Source: Chromera velia
Taxonomy: Eukaryota; Sar; Chromeraceae
DNA length: 41,402 nucleotides
Assembly: GCA_018398765.1 (NCBI GenBank)
Contig: JAHBMJ010000280.1
Span: forward strand, 10,001-51,402
Direction of reading: 5' to 3'
Part shown: positions 11,170 to 19,968 of the stretch, piece by piece
How the letters are laid out: each line of letters opens with the position of its first letter
How positions within the stretch are numbered: the stretch's first letter is position 1
The notes under the pieces: generated by a model
Database searches by the model: none
What the model saw: only the letters and a program-made list of their open reading frames with translations
Told to the model about the DNA's origin: nothing
Made by a program: the position numbers and the translations under genes

Positions 11170-13281
11170 ATGCGACGGCTCCTTCCCACAACTCTCCTCT
11201 TAGCCTTCCCTGGTGTCGGACGCACCTTTTACCGATCTGTCCATGAGGCTGGGGTGGGCTTCGACTGCTCTGAAGAAAACAATACATGTGAGGAAGTCAC
11301 TGTCCCGCCATGGGAACAAAGTGGCAGCGCATGGTTGCAGCAACACCTCGAGTACAGCACTCGCGTCTATGCACAGCAAGTCGTGACCAGGACGCAAGAG
11401 CTCCGGCGTCGCTATGGGGGAGAGATGGAAAGTGGGGGGGGGTTGAAATTTGGGGACGCTCAGCTTTGGGATCTGTTCCCTCCTGCCTTCAATTGTCCCT
11501 TCAGGGACAGGATCGGTCAGAGCTCCATGCAAGGAGGGGGGGATGTGTGCAATTGGCAAGCAGTAGCCCCACAGGGGGGGGGAGAAGATCAATGTGAGGT
11601 TTTTAGCTTTACATGGGGGGGCACTGACATGGGTTTCGAAAATGAATTCCCCGCGGTTACGGGATGTCACGTCACAGTTTTTGACCCCACAGCCGAGTCC
11701 CTACCGGGCGGGGCTTTCCAAGAAAATCCGTGCGGTGCGTTTCATGGAGGGTCTGTTGATTTTGTGCGTTTGGGACTTGGGGATGAAAACGGTGTGGGGG
11801 CCAACGGCACCTTCCACGTTCGAACGCTGTCCAATCTAATGGACGCGCTCGGTGTCCGTCGACTTGCGTTTCTGAAACTTGACGTGAAGGGGGCTGAGTG
11901 GAAAGCAGTCGAGGAGATGAGAACAAGCGGGGCTCTCTCCCGTGTAGACCAACTGAGTGTCGTCCTGCATTGTCCCCCCATCTCCCATCAAATGTCGACA
12001 GAGAGCGAGAGCATTTCCCTTCTGAGCTCTGTGCTCCGTCTGTTCCAAACTCTCGAAAGTGAGGGATTGTTCCCCTTCGCAAGGGAGTTCCGAGACACCG
12101 TTTCTCCCCCCCTCCCCATCATCCAGTATTCCTTTGTGCGGACCCCTTCCATGTATCTCTCCCATGTGCCCTACCGATATGCGCACAAGAGATGCACTGG
12201 ACGTTCCTGGGTGGGAGAAGGGGGCGGAGAGCAAAGGGGGGGGAGAATTGAGAGGCTCCGCGTGCTGCGCGCCTCTCTCGAGAGAGTCGTCTTAGAGTCT
12301 TGTGTCCAAAAGAGTGTAGAAATGCAAGGCAGCAACAGCAGCAGCAGTCTGCTTCGCTCATTTGCAGGGGGGAGGAAGGCGATTGCAGTGTTGCAACGAG
12401 GGAGTTTGAGTGGTCAGGGTGACCAGGTGTTTCTGAACCTTGTGTACCGCACCGTCAGCTTGTTGGAACGGGAATGGTCACTTGGCTACGAGCACATTAT
12501 ATTGCACGAGGGGGACATTTTGGAGGATGCTCAAGAACGAATCAGAAGTGCAGTTGGCGCACAGTTGGCGTCAGATGTGCGGAAGAGAGGGGCTGCCCTG
12601 CGTCTCCAATTTTGTGATGTGTCCGACGTATGGAGAGGTCGAAATTCTCAGCTGTCAGAAGAGACGGAAGAAAAATTAGCAAAGGCAGCACGTCTTGGCT
12701 GTGCGCCTACCGAGCTGAGCCGAAAGTTTCCGGTAGGATACAAAGGAATGTGTGCGTTTTGGTTTGCAGACTTTGCGCGATCGAGTTGTTTGTCCCGTTT
12801 CGAGTTTGTTTGGAGAATCGACGACGACATCCTCCTGACGGGCCCGGCGAATGTGGATGACCCCGCTGTGGTGCACTTGCGGGGTGAGTCTGTGCCGGGT
12901 CCGTTGACTCTGTTGGGTGGGGCCGAGCTAGGACCGTATGATGAGGAAGGGGTGATGAGGGGAATGTCATCTCTGTTTTCGTCCTTTGCAGAACAAGACC
13001 AACATAGGAGATTGCAGTGGCATCCACCACAGGGGGGATTCTGGAACTCCCTCCGATCGAACGTGATGCTTTTCAATATGAGCTGGGTCCGTTCTTATGA
13101 AGTACAAAAACTGGTTGTAGCAGTCGACGACAGTGACTGCATATGGACGAATCGGTGGGGGGATGAACCTCTGTGGGGGGCGGTACAACGCATTCTGGGT
13201 CTTGATACCAGAAGCCTCTTGGTTTCTGTGCCCCATTTTCATTGCCGGTGGAAAGGCTGTGTCTTCCATCACTTAAAGTAA
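11170..13281 (+). CDS. METTL24-like methyltransferase fused to GT15-like glycosyltransferase
   Basis: An intronless 703-residue protein. The start is the first in-frame ATG (11170); it gives MRRLLPTTLLLAFPG, a plausible signal peptide or anchor. Residues about 85-310 match the METTL24-type methyltransferase family (PF13383-like): LWDLFPPAFNCP, CEVFSFTWGG, FENEF, GCHVTVFDPTA and the FkbM-like FLKLDVKGAEW (Asp at about 238). Residues about 400-703 resemble family GT15 (KRE2/KTR alpha-mannosyltransferases): GYKGMC (about 523), VWRIDDDIL (about 551), FWNSLRSNVMLFNMSWVRS, and RWGDEPLWGAV (about 662), equivalent to the yeast ERWGDAPVHS block. The inferred role is transfer of a sugar, probably mannose-like, plus methylation, in the Golgi or ER lumen. 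Several G runs stay in frame. Domain calls are from motif reading, not a search. The fusion itself is directly visible, as no stop or splice site is needed. Confidence 0.8.
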   Translation: MRRLLPTTLLLAFPGVGRTFYRSVHEAGVGFDCSEENNTCEEVTVPPWEQSGSAWLQQHLEYSTRVYAQQVVTRTQELRRRYGGEMESGGGLKFGDAQLWDLFPPAFNCPFRDRIGQSSMQGGGDVCNWQAVAPQGGGEDQCEVFSFTWGGTDMGFENEFPAVTGCHVTVFDPTAESLPGGAFQENPCGAFHGGSVDFVRLGLGDENGVGANGTFHVRTLSNLMDALGVRRLAFLKLDVKGAEWKAVEEMRTSGALSRVDQLSVVLHCPPISHQMSTESESISLLSSVLRLFQTLESEGLFPFAREFRDTVSPPLPIIQYSFVRTPSMYLSHVPYRYAHKRCTGRSWVGEGGGEQRGGRIERLRVLRASLERVVLESCVQKSVEMQGSNSSSSLLRSFAGGRKAIAVLQRGSLSGQGDQVFLNLVYRTVSLLEREWSLGYEHIILHEGDILEDAQERIRSAVGAQLASDVRKRGAALRLQFCDVSDVWRGRNSQLSEETEEKLAKAARLGCAPTELSRKFPVGYKGMCAFWFADFARSSCLSRFEFVWRIDDDILLTGPANVDDPAVVHLRGESVPGPLTLLGGAELGPYDEEGVMRGMSSLFSSFAEQDQHRRLQWHPPQGGFWNSLRSNVMLFNMSWVRSYEVQKLVVAVDDSDCIWTNRWGDEPLWGAVQRILGLDTRSLLVSVPHFHCRWKGCVFHHLK

Positions 13282-14554
13282 TTCTTCAAAGTGGTTTTTG
13301 CTTCTGTATATGTAGACTGTCTAGACAGTGTAGTAAAACAATGTATAATTAACTAGATAATTAGATGGAAAATTGAATTCATTTCTATGAATTCATTTGA
13401 TAAGTGATAAGTGTCAGATTTATTGGTGCCCTATACATTTTGATATGATAGGATATCAGAAATTTCTAGATAAATTTAATTAAATTTAATCATTTATGTT
13501 CTGGGTTTGTCACGAGTAGTTAGAGGTCCAGTGCCGGCGGATGGCTTGCACCGTTTCGGTCTAGGTTTCGGTTTAATCAGTCGACACTGACTCGACAGTG
13601 ATAAACCTAAATAAGGAGCCTAGCAGGAAGCATCATACAGACCTATGCAGACTAATCCCACCGCGTCCCACCGGATAGTCAGAAATCATCTAGAAAATCA
13701 TCTGGGCCGTTATATATACCTAAATCTACCTTTCAATCTAACCTACTCTCCATACCCTGACTGCATCACAAAAGCCTGCGTGATTGTTAACTATGAGTCC
13801 ATAAACGCTTCAAGCATTCTGAATTAATGAAATAATTTGATAGACCAAATCAGTCGAGCAAAGAGCGAAGGGGAAAGGAAAGGACATAGAGCAGCAGCAA
13901 GAATTGAAAACGCATGCTATAAGTTGATCGAAGCCCAGGTTCAAGCCCTTTAAAGCGAGCCTTACAGCCATTGTTTCACAAAGCGTCTCAATGCAGTTCA
14001 TGAAAACATTAATCACGGCCAAGTGATTCCTGGCGGGCCAATGGGATCGGTCTGATCCTCCTTGTTATAAAGTGTTATGAATTAGCGTAAGTGCAGGCTG
14101 TTTTTAGTGCTTCAGGCAGGAGGTTCACCAATCCTGCCGCTCGTAATCTAAAACACAAAGATTAGACGGTCAAGTGTCTTCGCGCCCCTCTATTTGAGCG
14201 CAGTGGCGAAACAACAACATTTGGTCTGATAGTTAAAGACAATGATGTGACTTGTTTTGAAAATATTCTTCGAGTTGCAGACATCTCTGACTTTAAGAAG
14301 ATTTGGAGAAAGAAGATGACGATGTCAGCAGGCAACAAAGGCTTTATGGGGGGGTAGGCAGAGGTTCCTCTCAAAGTGGTTGAAGTGTTGGAAGAAGGCA
14401 ACGCGCATGTTTTATGACCGTTCAAACAAGTTCAATCATACATATAATACTATAAATTTAAACATAAAAATTTTAAGTAAAAAACGTACAAAATAATGTA
14501 AAATATACTAGGAAATAGTAGAAGAAATCACTAGAAAAATATAGACCTAGAGGG
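13282..14554. other. Intergenic, AT-rich
   Basis: Downstream of the METTL24/GT15 gene. Mostly AT-rich with a more GC-balanced patch at 13510-13620. Short open frames at 13645-13827 and 14162-14425 carry no recognisable domain. Nothing else seen. Confidence 0.5.
13315..13328. repeat. 14-bp perfect palindrome
   Basis: ACTGTCTAGACAGT reads the same on both strands, 34 bases after the stop codon of the METTL24/GT15 gene. It could be a 3' UTR hairpin or chance. Confidence 0.8.
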
Positions 14555-14786
14555 ACCTCTCTGAACCTAACTACCACTTGAAAGTTGAAGCCGAATTTGT
14601 GGATAAGCTTGAAAGTCTGCGCCGCAGGCGCGGATCACTTACGGTGTCTTGAAAGCCAAAGCCGCATATCTGAATGGTGTCTTGACCGTGTATGCCGTAA
14701 GCATGGATGGTCTCTTAAAAAATAATGCTGCAAATAGAGATCATCTTGATTAGATTTTTTCAAGTAGCACTTAGGTTCAGGGAGGT
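14555..14786 (+). mobile_element. MITE-like element, copy A (hairpin-repeat family)
   Basis: About 232 bp with terminal inverted repeats: acctctctgaacctaa at the left, and the complement of acctccctgaacctaa at the right. Inside are about five degenerate units of 33-36 bp built on CTTGAAAG...GCCGCA, one holding the hairpin GCGCCGCAGGCGCGG. The reverse complement of copy B (19150-19392) aligns along its whole length at roughly 80% by eye. It encodes no protein. No clear target-site duplication was found. Confidence 0.7.
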
Positions 14787-15404
14787 TCTTAGAGGTTAAA
14801 GATATATATATTGAGTTAAAAAAAAAGTTCTTGTAAACAACTGTAAGTATTTTAAAAAAACTTGTTGGGGTTTTAGAAGCTCAAAACCGGTCTTAAATTG
14901 TTTTAGCCTCTTTTAGTTTTTGCAGGGGGGGTATTTTTGTAAATAAATTTTATTTAAAGAGTTTTTCATTTTTTTTTTTTAAGTTTTTTTTTTTTTAATG
15001 GCCTACGCCTAGGGATAAGTGCACTGCTGAATCCATCCATCTCTTCCCCTTCGTCTGCATGGCCTCGCGTGCCCCTGATGCATGCTGTTACTACTAATTT
15101 GGGCCGTACGTAGGCATCATGCAGTGCATTAATTAGTGAGCATATAATAAAACTTAGAGTAAATCAAATTTAACTAGAAATTTAATTTTTTAAAAAAGAT
15201 AATATGCTAGAGATAGGGTTAATTAATGATAATTGTATATAACACGTATAGCTAGACCTATCGAATGACGCGCTAGATGGCGCCTCAATCTAGGCGTCAG
15301 TATATAAGCACCGTAACAATTAAACGCTAGCCGTGTTTAGCAAACAGTTTGAGTATGTCATTCAAAATTGTTTATCGAAATCGTTCAAAATATCGAATGT
15401 CTTA
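14787..15404. other. AT-rich intergenic stretch, poly-T runs
   Basis: Contains T-rich tracts near 14968-14998 and an AT-rich block to about 15330. It faces the 3' end of the minus-strand GT/EGF/MT gene. No gene seen. Confidence 0.5.
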
Positions 15405-17705
15405 CTACAATTTCCTTCCGATGAAGTAGAACCCTTCTGTCCTGTGCAGAGGTGCTCGACACCTGCCAAGACCTCTCAAGATATTGGGGATCGAATACCG
15501 TCTGACAAATATTGGTTCAAAAAAGGAGAAGAACCTTTCATACACCGCTCGGAAAGGGCGGATGGGGTGTAGTCTGGAATCCAGATCCGACCAGTAGTCA
15601 GGTGGCATGTCGTCGTAGTATCTGTCGTTGAAGATCAAAATGCCCCCTGGGCGAAGGGACCTGTACAGATTCTCCAACAGGGCGTAACCGTTTTGGACGT
15701 GCTCAATCACATTGATCAGCACAACGGTGTCAAAGCTTTCACGAGCATTCACCAGATGCTCACCCCCTGCATTCACCACTGTGACAGGAAAAGGGAAGAA
15801 ATTCGAGTCATCACCCGACCCCCCCTGTCTCCTTCCCTTTGTCCCTGCCCCTCCCTGCTGCTGCTCATCAGGATCGTGTACTGGTATTGCGGTTGCATTC
15901 CTTTGACGGGAGGGCATTCTCTCAAGCCGTCCGGTCCGATAAGCACACGTCGGCACATCCCGTGCGTACACAAGCGCGCTGGGGTCAACTAAAGTCGCGC
16001 TGCGCACCCCCCCCGTCAATTCACTCCGTGCTTCTAAGAGCACTCTCAGCTGGGTCCACGGCCCACAGCCCACCTCTGCATAGTCCCCCAACACCGTCGG
16101 AAGGTCTCTGTAATTGTCAAATCCCCACAAATGATCCTCCCCCCTATCGTCCAAATCCGTGTCCGGAGCCTGTCTCCACACCTCCCCCTCTTCATCCTGA
16201 GCACGTCTCCACCTGCTGGGAGGCACCGCCATCCGTCCCCACAGCGGGTGCTGGAGGCAGGCGTCACTCGAACCGTGGCAGGGACCGTGGAAGGATTCAA
16301 GGGAGGGATGCTCACATGCAGGCCCTCCAAAGCCAGGCAGGCAGTGGCACTTTCCTAGAAAACACACACCCTCCTGACAATCAGGATCACATCGCAGGAG
16401 GGCATCTGCGCCCCCCTCCTCTCCCCTCAACGTGACAACACTGCTTGCTGCACCTTTTGCCTGCTGTCTCAAAACACTCACTGGGCCCTCTACGGGAGCA
16501 CCTTCCCTTCTGAAAAGCTCTGCAGAAAGAGTCCATTCAATCTGTTTCTCCTCCCCCTCCGCCCCTTTCACCATGACTGATTCACTCTCTTCAAGCTGCC
16601 CTCCTGCGTCGACCGTGGCTTCTTCCACCCCTCCCCAGTTGGACCCTCTCACTGTGCCCCGCCCACCCTGTGCTTCCCCCCCCTCTATTGCCTGGCCGTC
16701 AGTATGACTGGAAGAATTTAATTTGGACGGTCGGAACACTTCGAGGGTGCGATGTGCGAGCACGCCATCGGGAGGAAAGAATTCATACGCACCGGCTGAG
16801 TGGAATTGGGGGCAGAGACCCGACCGCTCTGCATCCCCCAGCAACGATGAGGAAGCTGGAAGAGAGAGGGGGTGGGCCCTCATCATCCGAGCAACTAGGA
16901 AGGACAGAAGAGTATCCTGCGCAGTGCCACCCGGCGGATGGGATTTTTCATCGCCCCTTCCCTCTTCTTCCCTGCCGGCAACACAAAGAGGGTCGAGGGC
17001 ACAAGCTGCCAAGGGGGTCAGAATGCTCTCCACAATTTCGGGCTGCCGTACGTCGAGAGCCAGAATGTCCCCAGAGACCAATTGGAATTGGTTTTCTTCT
17101 TCAATCCCCAAACCCACAAACCCCGAAGAGAGACCTCGGGAATGGAGCCATTGCACAACCCGTGTGCGAACCTTCTCTTGCTTTTCAGGCTCGGGTCGGC
17201 TGCTTCTCGCGGCAGCGTATGCCGAGAAGCCTGTACTGGAGACATGCTGAATCAGTGCGGAGACAGGCTCACTGCTGAGGAGACGGACTCCCGCATCCAA
17301 AAACCACACGACCTCTGCCTCCTTCAGAAGTGAGAGGAGGACGAGAGGCACCCACGCCCTCAAGGAGACGTCACGAACGTGGGGAGGGAAAGACGCAAAA
17401 TCAAATCGGCTGCATGAGGTCTGCTCGTCCATCCAAATGCAGGGCGAGCTGTCGAGGACAATAAATTTGACGGGCACTTTCTTTTCAAAGAGGCGAAGAG
17501 AGACGAAGAACTCTTCTGCCGACCTCAGGTCCTGTTGAGAGTACCCGGATACAACCAGAAAGGGCACTCGCTGTGCTTGCCTCTCTTCAGCCTGTTGAGC
17601 CTCACAAATGTCCCGCCCAGTTTCGGTGCGGCTACAGGTGAGCCCGGACGCCTGCAACAAAAGATTCCACAGAGTGGAAACAAACAACACCAAGTGTGAC
17701 CGCAT
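15405..17705 (-). CDS. Secretory GT-like + EGF-like + SAM methyltransferase protein
   Basis: A single-exon protein of 766 residues. ATG at 17705 is chosen because it begins a clean signal peptide (MRSHLVLFVSTLWNLLLQASG); the open frame upstream has no earlier ATG. Residues about 35-330 look like a nucleotide-sugar transferase fold of the DUF1647 kind: VPFLVVSGYSQQDLRSAEEF, VKFIVLDSS, and EVVWFLDAGVRLL, in the place of a DxD-type motif. An acidic linker follows. About 435-465 is an EGF-like module (CQEGVCFLGKCHCLPGFGGPAC). From about 540 is a class I methyltransferase: EVGCGPWTQL (motif I) and FDTVVLINVIEHV with LRPGGILIFNDRYY (post-motif II/III). It probably acts in the Golgi or at the surface. 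The EGF and methyltransferase calls are solid; the GT call is weaker. MITE-like copies lie on both sides. Confidence 0.75.
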   Translation of the reverse strand: MRSHLVLFVSTLWNLLLQASGLTCSRTETGRDICEAQQAEERQAQRVPFLVVSGYSQQDLRSAEEFFVSLRLFEKKVPVKFIVLDSSPCIWMDEQTSCSRFDFASFPPHVRDVSLRAWVPLVLLSLLKEAEVVWFLDAGVRLLSSEPVSALIQHVSSTGFSAYAAARSSRPEPEKQEKVRTRVVQWLHSRGLSSGFVGLGIEEENQFQLVSGDILALDVRQPEIVESILTPLAACALDPLCVAGREEEGRGDEKSHPPGGTAQDTLLSFLVARMMRAHPLSLPASSSLLGDAERSGLCPQFHSAGAYEFFPPDGVLAHRTLEVFRPSKLNSSSHTDGQAIEGGEAQGGRGTVRGSNWGGVEEATVDAGGQLEESESVMVKGAEGEEKQIEWTLSAELFRREGAPVEGPVSVLRQQAKGAASSVVTLRGEEGGADALLRCDPDCQEGVCFLGKCHCLPGFGGPACEHPSLESFHGPCHGSSDACLQHPLWGRMAVPPSRWRRAQDEEGEVWRQAPDTDLDDRGEDHLWGFDNYRDLPTVLGDYAEVGCGPWTQLRVLLEARSELTGGVRSATLVDPSALVYARDVPTCAYRTGRLERMPSRQRNATAIPVHDPDEQQQGGAGTKGRRQGGSGDDSNFFPFPVTVVNAGGEHLVNARESFDTVVLINVIEHVQNGYALLENLYRSLRPGGILIFNDRYYDDMPPDYWSDLDSRLHPIRPFRAVYERFFSFFEPIFVRRYSIPNILRGLGRCRAPLHRTEGFYFIGRKL

Positions 17706-18737
17706 CCTTCCAGTATGCAGCCCCAGACCCTCCAAATCTCAACGATGCCCGCTCAGACAAATTAGTAAGGGGTAAAGCTTTTCGGCAACAGACGTAACAG
17801 CGAAGGCTTCCTGATGCAGCCTACACCTCAGACCATCTCAGACATTCTCAGACCCGTCTACGAAAACGCAATTTTAATGCAAGGAGACGATAGGAGACGT
17901 CCTCTAGAAGATACAAGTCAGTTCGCGCGCCTTGCGCGCGAAAGTAAGTCTGGCAGAGCGCCGGGATCGGCTCAGTGGCAGTGCATAATAGTGCACGCTA
18001 CAGCGTTTCGTTGCCGCAAATCTTCTCTGTTCAATTCACAGCAGGAGGGGAACCAGAGGGCCTTTCCAGCCTGAGTGCCTTCTCGGTAGGGAGGTCGCAG
18101 CGTTCTCCGGGTCTTTCGACTCGGAGGGCGCAAACTAAGCAATCCTTTTGTGATTGATTCTTTATATACAAATAAGAAGGAAAAAAAAAAAAGAAAAGGG
18201 GGCAAGCGCATGAAAGGAAAGGAAGAAAAGAAGGTTGAGAAAATAAGGGGCAAATTAATGGGGAGGGTCTCTTTAAAGTTGTTCCCCGCCGTCAAAGGGT
18301 AGCCTTTGCCAAGGGGACAAACTTTTAGAAAGTTTTTGCTCTGCCTCTCCCCTCTTTTCATTGTTCTCCAAGTCCTACTCTACCGCTGCTTAAGAAATAA
18401 GCCGCAGTAAAAGTGATCAATGAGCAGTGTTCCTAGATTCAGAACAGACGGAACAAACCGGAACCTTTTGACAGACTAGGCTAGATCCGCCCCTCATACA
18501 CGGGGACGTGGCATGCATAACAAAAACCTCAATCACGTGCATAAGCAATACTCAGCAATTTCGGCTCCTTTACTGATTAAAAATAATTAAAAAATACTAT
18601 AGTAAAAGTTAGTAAAAGTGCAACGTTGTTTCCTGAAAAACTCATACTGCAGCCTTAAGCTTGCTGCAGCCTGCTGCCTGTATGATGGAAAATCTTGCGG
18701 AAAATTCTGAATAAATTAGAAAAAAATATATAAAAAA
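17706..18737. other. Intergenic, promoter side of the GT/EGF/MT gene
   Basis: No convincing gene. A minus-strand frame at 17972-18361 lacks a domain. There is an A run at 18181-18192. The stretch nearest 17706 should hold the promoter of the gene ending at 15405. Confidence 0.45.
17922..17942. repeat. GC-rich hairpin, 9-bp stem, 3-base loop
   Basis: TTCGCGCGC, CTT, GCGCGCGAA: a perfect stem about 220 bases upstream of the start of the minus-strand GT/EGF/MT gene, so within its likely promoter or 5' UTR. The alternating CG stem could also favour Z-DNA. Confidence 0.85.
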
Positions 18738-18981
18738 ACCTCCGTGACACTTCAGTAAACTTGAAATGCCACGCTATAGGTGCGGCCAGACTTGAAACGC
18801 CTGCGCCGCAGGTGTGGCTTAAGTTGAAGGTAGCGCACCAAAGGTGCGGCCAAAATAAAGTACATTTGAAATGACTTGAAATTTTTTTGTGAAAGGCGCA
18901 GACAGTCTTGAAGGAACTGCGCCGTAGGCGTGGCCAGCATTGAAAAATCTATTTCTAGACAGACTGGAGTGTCAGGGGGGT
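18738..18981. mobile_element. MITE-like element, copy C (related family)
   Basis: About 244 bp between terminal inverted repeats acctccgtgacacttcagt (left) and the complement of acccccctgacactccagt (right). Like copies A and B it is filled with CTTGAAA...GCGCCGCAGGTGTGG units of about 30-35 bp, but its terminal repeats differ from theirs (GTGACACTTCAGT against CTGAACCTAA). Both flanks carry TATAAAAAA-like runs, so any target duplication is ambiguous. No coding capacity. Confidence 0.62.
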
Positions 18982-19149
18982 TTATAAAAAAAAAATTTAA
19001 AAAATAGAAAAATGAAATTTAAACTGAGACACCCATCTTCAAAATTGTTGATAAAACATTTCACAACAGTCACCTCTTTTACTTCACCTATTTCAAGTTA
19101 GCTTCACCACTAATCGATCGGTGAAAGACTAGTTTATACTAATTTACTA

Positions 19150-19392
19150 ACCTCCCTGAACCTAAGTGCTATTTGAAAAAATATTATCAAGATGCTCTCT
19201 ATCTGCGGCATCATTTTTCAAGAGACAGTCTACGCGTCACGCGTGCGGCGTAGACGGTCAAGACACTGTCTAGATATGCGGCTTTAGCTTTCAAGATACT
19301 GTAAATCATCCGCGCCTCAGTGCGGCGCGGACTTTCAAGCTTATCCAAAAATACGGCTTGAACTTTCAAGTGGTACTTAGGTTCAAGGAGGT
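19150..19392 (-). mobile_element. MITE-like element, copy B (inverted relative to copy A)
   Basis: About 243 bp, starting acctccctgaacctaagtgc and ending with the complement of acctccttgaacctaagtac. Its reverse complement follows copy A unit by unit, including the GGATAAGCTTGAAAGTC stretch and the GCGCCGCA hairpin unit. Copies A and B lie in opposite orientation on the two sides of the 15405-17705 gene. Confidence 0.7.
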
Positions 19393-19968
19393 CGATTTAC
19401 TGACAGATCGACCAAATTAATAGAAATTGATATAAAATTTGATGTAACTCTTATCGGTCACAGTAGCGTCACAAGTTTACTGGTAACGCATGATCGGTCG
19501 GCAAGATCTAGACAAGATCTACACTGGCACGCTGCCGCCAATCTAATCAACCTTTAATCCACTTAAATTCAGGTTTTAGTTTGATAGCGTGAGGCTGAGT
19601 GAGCAACCCATACAATTTTTGTCGTTTTTCGATCGACACAGAAAATGAAATATCATTTGTTTAAAATTCGATCATGCAGGCAGCAACATGAAAAAAACTT
19701 TAAGCGCGATCGGTCGGTAACATCTACATAAGGTCGCTAATCTAGTCAAGCTTGAATCAATGCTTATCAATGCTGCACGCAACGCTCCTTTTCAGCGTGA
19801 CATTGTAAGCAGCGCAACTCTGGTCTTCTCTTCATCTGTGACTCTTCATACAAGTGAACAAAATTCAGCCAAGAGAATGACGCCAGATCACAAGGTTTAC
19901 TTGGCTGAGAACCCGGGTCCCTTCCTCTCGATTTTCTTTCAATTCCGTTTCCTCATCTCGTTCCTTCC
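19393..19968. other. Intergenic between MITE copy B and the EGF/MT/GT gene
   Basis: Moderately AT-rich, with no recognisable gene. A GATCGGTCGG string recurs near 19491 and 19709. It probably includes the 3' UTR of the minus-strand gene ending at 19969. Confidence 0.4.

Noticed and set aside
13936-13950. GGTTCAAGCCC, resembling a tRNA T-loop or Pol III box B
   Set aside because: No matching stems, anticodon arm or box A at the right distance.
14555-14786. Regularly spaced short hairpin repeats resembling a CRISPR array
   Set aside because: Units are degenerate and continuous without unique spacers, lie between terminal inverted repeats, and the context is eukaryotic.
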